Assembly: GCF_036373705.1 (NCBI RefSeq)
Contig: NC_089864.1
Span: 2,660,501-2,724,500, forward strand
Reading direction: 5' to 3'
DNA length: 64,000 bases
Origin: Amia ocellicauda
Lineage: Eukaryota; Chordata; Actinopteri; Amiiformes; Amiidae
This document shows, piece after piece, positions 11,691 through 22,339 of the stretch. A program made the position numbers and the translations under genes. Each line of letters opens with the position of its first letter. Positions within the stretch are counted from its first letter, which is position 1. The notes under the pieces were generated by a model. The model ran no database searches and was not told the origin of the DNA. It saw only the letters and a list, made by a program, of their open reading frames with translations.

Positions 11691-12273
11691 ATATTACTTT
11701 CTCTTCTGTTCTAATCTCCAAGTATAATAGTCATTGAAGGGAATGTAACTGTAATTCAGAGTCAGAAAAACAGCAAAACATTTGTAATTATAATTTACCT
11801 CAGGACTGCTGGACGCTGCAGGATATCAAGAGCAATATAATAACACTGATATACAGAGAGAGAACGGCAGAGAGTCAGAAATACTTGTTTCCACACATCA
11901 CTCCGTTTCTTACTTTTGGTGGTGGAGACTTTTTGCATGGTCACAGTGACAGTCCCGATGCTGCGGTTGGTGCTGGAGGCCCTCACTGTGTAGTTTCCCT
12001 GGTCAGCTGCTGTGAGTGAGCACAGGGTCAGAGTCTCACCCCGCACTGACACTCTGTGCTCGTACCCAGGGCCAGGGCGCTCTGAGCTGCTCAGCAAGAC
12101 TCTGGGAGTGGAGAGGAATTGTCAGATTCTCTCCTGGTGCCTTAATCGTGGTTCTGTTGTATTCTGTGGAAAGAAACACGTTTACAATGTAAAATCGGTA
12201 AAGTAAACATCTGTTAGTTCAGTATCTAAGGGAGACGGACAACAAGTGCCAAACGTGACATCTAACTACTGTC

Positions 12274-12324
<51 letters not shown>
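12274..12324. repeat. (CTA)n microsatellite
   Basis: About 17 uninterrupted CTA triplets between gene C's two Ig exon remnants. Confidence 0.9.
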
Positions 12325-12641
12325 GGAACCACAAGTTACATAGAGTAGTCATTTACCTCCAGGAAGACTTTAAAGGGGAACTTCACTTTAGGGAGGCAGT
12401 TCCAGTTTGACAAAATCCTTAACATAAGCACACATATAAATAACTAAAGCAGTACTGAGAAGGCGGTCTGTTCAGGAAATTAATGTCTGCGGTGCCCCAC
12501 CTCGGACATTCAGGGTGTAGCTTGTTGAGCTGTCATCCTGCCCCTCAACCCACACAGTGTATTCTCCCTCATCTCGGTCTGTCACCCCCCTCAGGAGCAA
12601 AGATCCAGCCTGCACTGACACTCTGCTCTGGTATGCTGGGT

Positions 12642-13655
12642 ACCACATCCCAAAGATGCTCTTTTGGGTTGAGATCTGGTAACTGTGGGGGCCAGTTTAG
12701 TACAGTGAACTCATTGTCATGTTCAAGAAACCAATTTGAAATGATTCGACCTTTGTGACATGGTGCATTATCCTGCTGGAAGTAGCCATCAGAGGATGGG
12801 TACATGGTGGTCATAAAGGGATGGACATGGTCAGAAACAATGCTCAGGTAGGCTGTGGCATTTAAACGATGCCCAATTGGCTCTAAGGGGCCTAAAGTGT
12901 GCCAAGAAAACATCCCCCACACCATTACACCACCACCACCAGCCTGCACAGTGGTAACAAGGCATGATGGATCCATGTTCTCATTCTGTTTAGGCCAAAT
13001 TCTGACTCTACCATCTGAATGTCTCAACAGAAATCGAGACTCATCAGACCAGGCAACATTTTTCCAGTCTTCAACTGTCCAATTTTGGTGAGCTTGTGCA
13101 AATTGTAGCCTCTTTTTCCTATTTGTAGTGGAGATGAGTGGTACCCGGTGGGGTCTTCTGCTGTTGTAGCCCATCTGCCTCAAGGTTGTACGTGTTGTGG
13201 CTTCACAAATGCTTTGTTGCATACCTCGGTTGTAACGAGTGGTTATTTCAGTCAAAGTTGCTCTTCTATCAGCTTGAATCAGTCGGCCCATTCTCCTCTG
13301 ACCTCTAGCATCAACAAGGCATTTTCGCCCACAGGACTGCCGCATACTGGATGTTTTTCCCTTTTCACACCATTTTTTGTAAACCCTAGAAATGGTTGTG
13401 CGTGAAAATCCCAGTAACTGAGCAGATTGTGAAATACTCAGACCGGCCCGTCTGGCACCAACAACCATGCCACGCTCAAAATTGCTTAAATCACCTTTCT
13501 TTCCCATTCAGACATTCAGTTTGGAGTTCAGGAGATTGTCTTGATCAGGACCACACCCCTAAATGCATTGAAGCAACTGCCATGTGATTGGTTGGTTAGA
13601 TAATTGCATTAATGAGAAATTGAACAGGTGTTCCTAATAATCCTTTAGGTGAGTG
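12642..13655 (-). mobile_element. Tc1/mariner element inserted in gene C Ig exon
   Basis: The right end (TTCCTAATAATCCTTTAGGT then GAGTG, followed by TA) is an intact terminal repeat. The left end lacks it and joins gene C's Ig exon directly. The transposase is open from Met at 13507: helix-turn-helix (LSISQSAQLLGFSRTTI), first D in AWSDES, second D in QQDNAPCHK, and E in LNPKEHLWD. I count 36 residues between the last D and E, as reported for the DD36E (Incomer) group rather than DD34E. The last 40-50 residues of the protein are lost, and translation runs out of frame into Ig sequence. Confidence 0.85.
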
Positions 13656-13661
13656 TATATA

Positions 13662-14557
13662 CACACCGATCAACCATAACATTATGACCCCTGACAGGTG
13701 AAGTGAGTAACACTGATAATCTAGTTATCATGGCACCTGTCAGTGGGTAGGATATATTAGGCAGCAAGTGAACATTTTGTCCTCAAAGCTGATATGTTAG
13801 AAGCAGGAAAAATGGGCAAGTGTAAGGATCTGAGCGACTTTGACAAGGGCCAAATTGTGATGGCTAGACAACTGGGTCAGAGCATCTGCAAAACTGCAGC
13901 TCTTGTGGGGTGTTCCCGGTCTGCAGTGGTCAGTACCTGTCAAAAGTGTACAAGGAAGGAAAAGCGGTGAACCGGCGACAGGGTCATGGGCGGCCAAGGC
14001 TCATTGATGCACGTGGGGAGCGAAGGCTGGCCCGTGTGGTCCGATCCAACAGATGAGCTACTGTAGCTCAAATTGCTGAAAAAGCGAATGCTGGTTCTGA
14101 CAGAAAGGTGTCAGAACACACAGTGCGTCGCAGTTTGTTGCGTATGGGGCTGCGTAGCCGCAGACCAGTCAGGGTGCCCATGCTGACCCCTGTCCACTGC
14201 CGAAAGCGCCTACAATGGGCACGTGAGCATCAGAACTGGACCACAGAGCAATGGAAGAAGGTGGCCTGGTCTGATGAATCATGAGTTCAAGGTATTGACT
14301 TGGCCTCCAAATTCCCCAGATCTCAATCCAATTGAGCATCTGTGGGATGTGCTGGACAAACAAGTCCGATCCATGGAGGCCCCACCTCTCACCTTACAGG
14401 ACTTAAAGGATCTGCTGCTAACGTCTTGGTGCCAGATACCACAGCACACCTTCAGAGGTCTAGTGGAGTCCATGCCTCGACTGGTCAGGGCTGTTTTGGC
14501 GGCAAAAGGGGGACCTACACAATATTAGGCAGGTGGTCATAATGTTATGGTTGATCG

Positions 14558-14562
<5 letters not shown>
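13662..14562 (+). mobile_element. Tc1-like element, catalytic core deleted
   Basis: The ends CACACCGATCAACCATAACA and its exact-type inverse (TTATGGTTGATCGGTGTG) are flanked by TA (13660-13661, 14563-14564). The inside matches the 10.7 kb element. The N-terminal part is broken by a frameshift near 13940, and the C-terminal part is present (WPPNSPDLNPIEHLWDV, 14223-14528). The middle, including the first two catalytic aspartates, is deleted at about 14280. It directly adjoins the 12.6-13.7 kb element, separated only by TATA-like bases. Confidence 0.85.
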
Positions 14563-14614
<52 letters not shown>

Positions 14615-14712
14615 TATACACACACACACAATAACCAAAACTGTGTTGCAGCTGTTCAGTCACCACTGACAGAGAGAGAGAGATAGAGAGAGAGAGGGAG
14701 AGAGAGAGAGAG
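14563..14712. repeat. (TA)n(CA)n and (GA)n microsatellites
   Basis: A TA run grading into CA at 14563-14630, then GA-rich repeats at about 14668-14712. The TA run starts at the Tc1 target site. Confidence 0.85.
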
Positions 14713-15129
14713 CCCTACAAACAGAGCAGGACTGAGGCTCTCCAGGTCCAGGGCTGCCTACCCTGGCATATCAATTCTGCCTTGACTACTGCAACTGTAA
14801 CTGAGAAAAGCTGCACAACTTACCCAGGGAAAACAGCAAACACAGACATACCCAGCACATCACAACCTGGTCCACTGAGCTGCCAGACCTACAGAGAGAG
14901 GACAGGATTGTGAGTGGAGGGCTGTCAGCTGACCTTATTGAAGTTTGTACAAAAACTAAAAGACTCTGAAGGAGAACATTCCCCAAACAGTGGACTCGTT
15001 TTAAATACACAGATAAGGATTATGATTTTAACTGCTAACACCCCCACACCTCTCTCCCCATCTTTTGCCAACTCCTTCTGGATGCATTCACATCTCAGCT
15101 CAAACCTAACCAAACCTCCATCTCTCTCT

Positions 15130-16160
15130 CTGGTAATGTTGTGCATATGTAGTGCATCGCATATTAGTTTTGGGTTAAACCAAAGTTAACCACATGTAAT
15201 TGTTTCAGGCATGATGTGGCCCTTTTCACGACCGAGCTGTTGTAATGGTGCAATTAACTTCACGTACATGACGTTTGGGAAATTTGGGAAATTAATGTGG
15301 ACACGTTTGTAAACGTTTCTTCAAAAGCTCCGTTAATTCATATTCATTGCACATGGGACGTTTTGAGATGTGGGAGCCCCCCACCCACTCCCTCGTGCTG
15401 CGTGCGGGGTCATTATACAGGCAAGTCAGCCTTGAGGGGCCTCTCCTGTTGCATGCGGTGTAGGGATAGGGATAGGGATAGGGTTTAAGTCGGAACCGAG
15501 TTAACGAGAGAAGCTCGGTGGCCACTTCACACTTAAGGACCGTTTTCAGCAGCTGGCCTTATACACGTCGTCCCTTAAATAACAATCAATTGATGATCAA
15601 CTTAGCTTAAAGCATGTCCCATACTAGTTCTTCTTAAAGTTGTTCACTGTGGATGGCCTATTCCCTGGCGGTGGGTGAAGACCGAGGCCAGGGCATCACA
15701 CGGTTATTACTGAGCGCATAAATACTAAAACTGTTTTGCTTAGCTTGCCACGGACATTATAATATTAATGTCATTATTATTAAAGGGTGCAAAATAAATG
15801 CACATTTACTTGCTAGCCGATGGATAATCATTGGCTCATTTTCCTGTTCGGTACACGGTCGCTTCCCTAAGACCTCGCAGTAGATATACAATAACTAAAT
15901 ATACAAATGCAAACTCTTATAATACAAAGATTAAAATCTCTACCCCATCTGCTTAGATAGAGAGGGACAGGGAAAACCCTCCTTCTCCCAGCCGATTGTG
16001 ACGTCGACTGCCAGGGCATTCCTCTGTTATCCCAGTTCGACCGAATGAAACTTTATTTTCTCTTTCTAGTTCATCGACGGGCGTGGACACCAACCAGCGA
16101 ATAGAGATGTCTTGGGTTGCCACGGTTATTACACACACATAGACCCAAAATAAATAAATA
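15130..16160. other. Gene-free stretch 5' of gene C
   Basis: No supported exon. Sequence near 15040-15115 resembles 51285-51350 upstream of gene D, which shows the two 5' regions share descent. A short GGGATA tandem (about 15463-15484) is present. Confidence 0.5.
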
Positions 16161-16163
16161 CTT

Positions 16164-16480
16164 ACTTGTTTGCGCTCAGCTGTACAGTTTAGTCCGAGGA
16201 CACCATTAGTATTTAATTGATTCATAATCCGGATCCAGCTCTTATCCAGGGTAGTTACTCAAATCGGAACTTTTACACAGAAAGACTCAAAGTCAGAGTA
16301 AAGCGCAGATCTGACCCCCCAGGCTGGGCTCCCCTGCTGTGGCTGGACAGGAGAGCGCAGCGGCGGCTCGGCCCCCCGCACACACGGGCCTTTATCCCAG
16401 AAAAGCGGAGAGATGCCGCCATTTTTGTTCCTCTTCTCCCTGCAGCTGCTGTGCTCGTTTAGCAGTGCATTAATTTGCTC
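16164..16480 (-). promoter_or_regulatory. Conserved 5' block of gene C
   Basis: A GC-rich block with a near copy at 52516-52830 upstream of gene D. The best-conserved part is about 16345-16470. On the minus strand it contains AAAAATGGCGGCAT, a good YY1-type motif of the sort found just downstream of start sites (about 16415-16427). Just before both signal-exon ATGs lies CCTCTCTCTGTAG, which reads as a splice acceptor, so a separate 5' untranslated exon is plausible and this block could hold it. Promoter role is inferred; the conservation is seen directly. Confidence 0.45.
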
Positions 16481-16484
16481 TCCC

Positions 16485-17300
16485 AAAATATTTACTAAAC
16501 TACAAGACATAGGAAGGATGCAAACAAGGCCACAATAACAATACGTTCGCGGTCCCGCAGCACAGATACCAGCAGCTCTGCGCAGTTTTGCTCGGTTCTG
16601 CGCAGAAATTCAGAGATGTGCTCTTCGCGGGCTGCTTCCTGACGTCACTAAGCCCCATCCACTGAGAATCTGCGCAGAATCGCGCAACTCTGACAGCTGC
16701 AGGAGGAGGGCTGCGGATGAGACACAAGAGACGATGGACACGTTAAAGAGAATGGAAACTACTGTCCTCTAGTGAGTGGAGGTGAACTTATCACACACCA
16801 CTGATAACGAGTTTTCCTTCTACAGCTGAATTAAGCAGAATGTGGAAATTGTCCCCATAACGATTGCACTGTTGCTGTCTGTTTAATCACAAATCCTTTA
16901 GTATCCAAAATCAGTCAAATAAGGAAAATATATCCAAAGTGTAGTGATTCTTTCTGATTCTTTAGAGCAGCCCCATGACACATTTCTTATTCCCAACACC
17001 AAGTAGGCCTACAAAATTTGAGTTCCCATATGAGCTCTGGGCAAGGCTTCAACAGAGGGAGCCTCCACAACTTCAGCCAATCTCGTTTCAGCTTCGTAAC
17101 CAACAATCACCAAAAATCAGGTTTAGTCTTGTTTCAGGTCATCCTGGTCCAGCTCCGGCACTGGAATGAGAATTCTCCACTTTTGACTTTGGGGGCATTA
17201 AACGAGCTAATGTCTCCCCTTGGCGGTCAGTTTATTATTTAACATACAATTAAAACTGGAATGCTAAAGCTCTTGGAGAAACTTTGACTGCATGTGAAAG
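16485..17300. other. Gene-free stretch with a CRE-like site
   Basis: A GC-richer segment at 16540-16720 contains TGACGTCA at 16640-16647, a full CRE palindrome, and repeated CTGCGCAG words. The rest is ordinary AT-rich sequence without a supported exon. Confidence 0.35.
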
Positions 17301-17309
17301 TATGTTTAC

Positions 17310-17650
17310 GTGTACATGTAGTACTGTAGTAAGTACCAGATACTACAATATACTACAGTGTACTATTATTATATAACAAATTACTACAGTAAACTATAGT
17401 ATACAAGTGTAATATGGTATAAAACAGTGTATTATAGTATTTGTTGTACTGTAGTAATATCGATAATACATCACAAAGTAATACAGTATACTATAGTATA
17501 CAACACTGTACCATAGTATTTGTTGTAGAACTGTAGTACTGTAGTATATTACAAGTTACTACACTATTCAATAGTGTACTATAGTATATCACGTTACTAC
17601 AGTATAAAAGTATACTATAGTATATCTCAGGCTACTACAGTATACAGTAT
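17310..17650. repeat. TAC/GTA-rich imperfect repeat
   Basis: About 340 bases made of irregular reiterations of words such as TACTACAGTATACTATAGTA. These words are close to self-complementary, so the tract could fold. It lies just before the tandem array begins. Confidence 0.7.
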
Positions 17651-19487
17651 TCAAGGCTGAATTGTAGGCTACCTTTCTCCTGTGTAGAAGTAGTGTTGGT
17701 TTTTGAGAATTGGTTTGAAAGGCTGGGTTGCTGGCTGTAAGATGTGGTCTGACAGAGTAAAATGAGTGTGTGAGCAGAGAGTGAAAGGCAGACATTAACT
17801 CGTTTTTGAGCCCAATGCATCAAGAAGTATGAATACCTGACTACGATAATTTGTGCCAGAAAACTTTCCTGTTTAACTTTTCATGTCAGATTTACTTAAT
17901 TATCTGAATATTGATAACAATGCGCTGCATTGTTTGTACTACGAATTTGTAACTTGGAAGTAGCATTGTATTTTTGTTGTTGTTTGTGTTTGGTGTTGCA
18001 AAATGTTGTGATCTCTGACAACAGTGACAAAAGGCACAAAGAACAGATTGTCAAATATATATTTCATGCACTTAGTGGACTCAACATATAGTTACAGCTA
18101 GTGTGATAACCAGCGGTGTACCGTACCTTTCGGCCATGGGCCTTCAACAGCACACAGATACAACCAGATCTACAGGTCGTCCATTTTTTATCAATTTGGT
18201 TTTGAATGTTAAAAATGCAACGACACTGATACCCATCCTCTCGTTAGTTAACTTGATGTATCGGTATTGTAATAGACATTGCTATGCCATTCAGGAAGAG
18301 GTCTAACACAATTATAAAACAGATCGCATTTATTCTTGTTTTCATTCAGCAAGTGGTATGCCCAAGCTAAACACAACACAGGGGCTGTATTATATTGTAT
18401 TAAAAAGAGTGCAATATACAGCATTCAAACTTGTTTCTACTGGGCTAAACCCCGGAGTACGTAAAAAACTATTGTTTCTTTTTTCTTGGCGTGTTTTGGA
18501 TTGTTATGTATTTGTAATGTAGCAGAATTCAAGCCTCTGTCTTCATCCTGTAAAAAACATTATTATTATTAATAATTAATTAACTACTAATAATAACAAC
18601 CATTAGGTATTGTAGTTGGGCTTTCTTTCTCAAAGAAAAGTTGTTGATTAGTTTTAGGAGCTATTTATTATTGATTTATTTCCATATTTTGACGGTAAGG
18701 TGTAGCGTTTTGTTTCACAGTGAAAGAGTTAATACCTGAGTACAGTCCTCATTTCTTCCTCCAGTACACCTCTTCCCGGGGCCTTCAGAGTGGTTGGAAA
18801 CTTTTTTCACAAAAAAAGATAATCAGACATCAGATTAATTTAGAAGAAACATTTGACAAATCCTGGAGTGATTGTGCAGTGCAGTGCAGTGCCTAAAATG
18901 AAGAAACTATTAAGGAGATACAAAAAATATATATTTGACTGGTGTTATGGAGAAATTGGATTTTTATATAAACACACAAAAGGGAACCTTTATTTAGAGT
19001 GTGCTAGTAATTTATTCACTTCTGTGTGACTGTGATTATAAGACTCTTTTAATTGTTGGGCTCTTCTCTGCATTTTACTGATTGTATTTACATGAATGTG
19101 ATAATTGTTACTGTAAACATCAGCCTCTTTAAAAAATAGTCTGTTTGTGAAAATATAGACTTCAATATTACATTTCTGTGCCCACTAAAATGGTAAAAAG
19201 ATCCTGTGGAAGGCATTACAGAGCGAATTTAGGGGACCCTGACCCCTTAAGCAAATCAACAGGGTGGCGTAGTCTGACAGCGGCTCATCCTGTTATGAGC
19301 TCAAGAAAACAAACTATCTGAAACAAGCTGCATGTGAACAAAATCCAAACCACTAACAGTCAAATAAATAAGTTCATGACAATGTACAGGCTACAGCAAT
19401 AGATCGTGTTCTCGTTGTTGATAACATATGTTGACTTAGGATGTATAAATGTCCTGCAGTAGGATAGATATAGTAACGCGCTCTTGC

Positions 19488-21634
19488 CTTGTCTGTGGCC
19501 GAGGCTGTAGACACAGGTGGAGGCGAGCAGCGCGCAGAGCAGAGCCGAGACCGGAGTCACCCAGAGCGGCAGCAGGCAGCTCGTCTCACCGGGGCTCTGG
19601 GTGATATTGCGACTCTCCTCTGGGAAAATAAATAGACTACATACAATTACACAGGTGATCATTAATATATGTCCTGTCCCTGTCCACTATCCCCTCAGTG
19701 CGTCCCATCCCTGTACTCTGTCCCCGCAGCCCGTCTCGTCCCTGTCCTTTACCCCCTCTGTCTGTCCCGTTCCTGTCCTCTATGCCCTCAGCCCGTCCCG
19801 TCCCTGTCCTCTATGCCCTCAGCCTGTCCTGTCCCTGTCCTCTATCCCGGCAGCCCGTCCCGTCCGTGTCCTTTACCCCCTCTGTCCGTCCCGTCCCTGT
19901 CCTTTACCCCCTCAGCCCGTCCCGTCCGTGTCCTCTATCCCCGCAGCCCGTCCCGTCCCTGTCCTTTACCCCCTCTGTCCGTCCCGTCCCTGTCCTCTCT
20001 TACCGCAGCTGTGCAGGCTGATGTCTCTCTCGCCCTCATAGACGAGTCTGGTCCCAGTACCCACAGTGATTCTCCCTCCTTCTTTCCCAGCGCAGTAGTA
20101 CAGCGCCAGGTCCGCGTCGCTGATGTTGCGGATCCTCAGGCTGATGGAGCGGCTGGAGGAGTTCAGCTCAGGGCTGTAGCGCGGGTCTAGGTCTCCCACA
20201 AAGCTTATAGGATTAATCTTGTTTCCTGCAGTTTTCATTACTGAAATGCCCAGAAGCAGCGGTGTGTCATCAGGCTGTATAAACCACATGGTTTCGTGCT
20301 GGAGTGTGATGTCGCAGGGCAGGGTGACGGTGTCCCCGGGTCTGACGGCTCTCACCACGGCCGCTATAGCGAGGCTCCCCCGGAGAGCGACGCCTGCAGC
20401 GGGACAGACCGGAGCAGACATGAGCTGGTTGAAAAATTTACAATATTTAATACTCACCCCACCGTACATGACAAAATCAGGTCTATGTTAAAATAAATTA
20501 AACTCCTTTTGCCCAACATTATCACTGCTTCATAATATATTTCAGATGTTTCAAAATTCAATTGGAAAGCACTTTCTTTGAACATGAGATGTCTATTTTG
20601 ACTTAATGAACTGCAATATTTTGATTTATGATTAATAATAATTGTAATATTTTTTAAGATGTATGTTAAAACCGATAAAACTCTACAATAATGTAACAAG
20701 TTGAAGTTTATAATGTAATAATACTGATAGCATCATACATTTACTGATAACGTAATAATTTTCTGTACCAATACCATAATACATTATTTTGTTATTAGCA
20801 TGTTTTACGTTACCGGCATGATTACATTTTTTTAGTAGGATAACATTATACCGATAATGTAATTACACTCAGCAATGAGCACCTAACTGCCATCTATTTC
20901 TGACATGTCAAAATGAAAATAAATACAATCATAATAATAATATTTTTTATAATACATAAAATAATAACATATCTACAGTACATTAATTAACTAACAGTAA
21001 CTAACTAGGATGTAAATGGTTGGCAGTTGTAAACTGAGTTTTCATTAAAGGCAAAGAATAATAATCGCCAAAGCATTCCTTCATGTAATGCACAATTATA
21101 TTTGAAATAATGAACAAACACCTTTTAAATACTGTATTCATCTCTTTTCATGTGTAGCACATTAGATAATACATACAAATGCAAATGGATGTCAGTTGCG
21201 TTCTCATTTTTGAGCGCTATGACATTAACGGTATAATATAATATAATTATTACGTTATCCTAAAAAAATGTTTTAATCATGCAGATAACGCATCGGTAAA
21301 AAGTAATTACGTTTTCAGTAGGGAATTTTTTTTTCCTTATTGGGACATATATTACGTTATAAACTGCAATGTATTACGTTATTGTAGAGTTATTACATTA
21401 TCAGTTGTAACACACGAACATGCAAAACTGAAGTGTACTTTTTTTAAACACGATTCGTATAAAGTAAATGGGAAAAAATGGCAATCAAACACATTTCAAA
21501 AGTATAAAAGAGTAAGATACAGTTTCACCATAGACTATTGGTCAATATCTTGATTGCTTAATTTTCAAATCACTGCTCAATTAAATTAGAATATGGGGTG
21601 ATTTGGGATGATGCATTTTATTAAAATAAATCAC

Positions 21635-21708
<74 letters not shown>

Positions 21709-22165
21709 GTTGTTGTTGTTGTTGTTGTTGATGTTATTATTAATAATTAAATTAACCATTGGGTTTTAACTGGCCCCATGTAGGTACAGTACTTTGCTGA
21801 AGGGGACAGCAGCAGTGTCCCCCACTTGGGGAGTCCAGAGTCCTGAGAAAAGGATTTTAGGAGTGAAACTACCGATTTGCAGATTATGCTGTTTTAATTC
21901 AGCCGAGAATGTTTGCGAAGATTTAGCAAATTTGTGGAATTAAACTTTTGTGGGGAGAATATAATTAGAAATGAATGCATAAATACGCATATGCACAATT
22001 ATCAATTAAAAAGCAATAAGCATACCAAAACAACACAGTCACGCATCACAACCCAACCTGTCCGTTAAGACATTCTCTGAAACACAGCACATTTACTGAG
22101 AAACAGGGGCCTTTCTACTCACAGAGACAGAAGAGCAGGATAAATCTGCTGCGAAGAGTTTCCAT
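19488..22165 (-). CDS. Alpha1: NITR-like single-V Ig receptor
   Basis: The signal exon 22123-22165 (METLRSRFILLFCL, donor GTGAGT) joins in phase 1 to the V exon 20004-20393 (acceptor CCGCTGCAG, donor GTAAGA). That joins to the membrane exon 19488-19619 (acceptor TTTTCCCAG). The V domain has TLPC, ETMWFIQ and DADLALYYC, ending in VGTGTRLVYEG, so a joining-like end is built into the exon. The membrane exon encodes LWVTPVSALLCALLASTCVY. The only in-phase exit is a GC donor (CAAG|GCAAGAG). The cytoplasmic exon was not found, so the gene is incomplete as annotated, about 188 codons so far. Compared with alpha2 and alpha3 it differs at a few V residues (TPLLLG versus TPPLLG, SRSISL versus SRSVSL). 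Confidence 0.7.
19672..19999. repeat. 31-base minisatellite in alpha1 intron
   Basis: About 10-11 copies of a 31-base unit (plus strand: TGTCCTCTATCCCC then GCAGCCCGTCCCGTCCC). It ends two bases before the V-exon donor. On the coding strand it is rich in GGG runs. Since 31 is not a multiple of three and the unit lacks stops, all three plus frames stay open, giving spurious proline/serine-rich proteins. Confidence 0.9.
21637..21732. repeat. (TTA)n(TTG)n microsatellite
   Basis: A compound triplet run in alpha1's first intron. The homologous runs at 29588-29663 (unit 2) and 37376-37450 (unit 3) differ in length and in the TTA:TTG ratio. Confidence 0.9.
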
Positions 22166-22240
22166 GTCAGGGGCTTGTAGGTGTGAAAACGACAACTGAC
22201 ATCACTCGACTGTTGGCGCGATGCACAGCTGACAGCCTTT

Positions 22241-22290
22241 ACTTTATACTGACCAATAAACTGCATCACAGCTGCGAATAAAGTGATTGG
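22241..22290 (-). promoter_or_regulatory. Alpha1 core promoter: CCAAT, ATTGG, TATA
   Basis: Reading toward the gene, the minus strand shows CCAAT (22290-22286), ATTGG (22257-22253) and TATAAAGT (22248-22241). The TATA-like box lies about 75 bases before the ATG. The order and spacing suit a TATA-driven promoter with Y-box-type elements, and all are kept in the other two copies. Confidence 0.55.
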
Positions 22291-22339
22291 CAGCAAAGTA
22301 GGCCTATTCATATATATGTATATATTCATAGGGGCCTAT

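Larger units (their letters stand above)
10365..14860 (-). pseudogene. Gene C: ruined two-domain Ig receptor
   Basis: A paralogue of gene D. The signal exon at 14824-14860 reads MCWVCLCLLFSL, the same 37-base length and phase as in D. The first Ig exon survives only as its 3' half (12501-12641: RVSVQAGSLLLRGV then DEGEYTVWVEGQ), cut by a Tc1 element. The second Ig exon is 11914-12163 (GYEHRVSV, then SLTAADQGNYTV). It is 59 bases shorter than in D, a frameshifting loss. The membrane exon at 10365-10477 encodes about 37 residues (YGFYAALCCAALIAFTLVAL) and ends TGA. The missing half-domain, the frameshift and the transposons make a functional product very unlikely. Confidence 0.75.

Noticed and set aside
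12569..12641. C-terminal extension of the 12.6 kb transposase (residues after HLWDV)
   Set aside because: It is out-of-frame Ig exon sequence read through after the element's truncation, not a real fusion protein.
18729..18790. Candidate cytoplasmic exon for alpha genes (frame ending RTVLRY, also near 26.13 and 34.03 kb)
   Set aside because: The frame is conserved between units, but no acceptor in the required phase precedes it, and conservation is expected from recent duplication.
19517..20190. Long plus-strand proline/serine-rich frames over the minisatellites (also 27.25-27.98 and 35.15-35.86 kb)
   Set aside because: They arise from a 31-base stop-free repeat open in all three frames and from the antisense of the alpha V exon. 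There is no start context, domain or splice logic.
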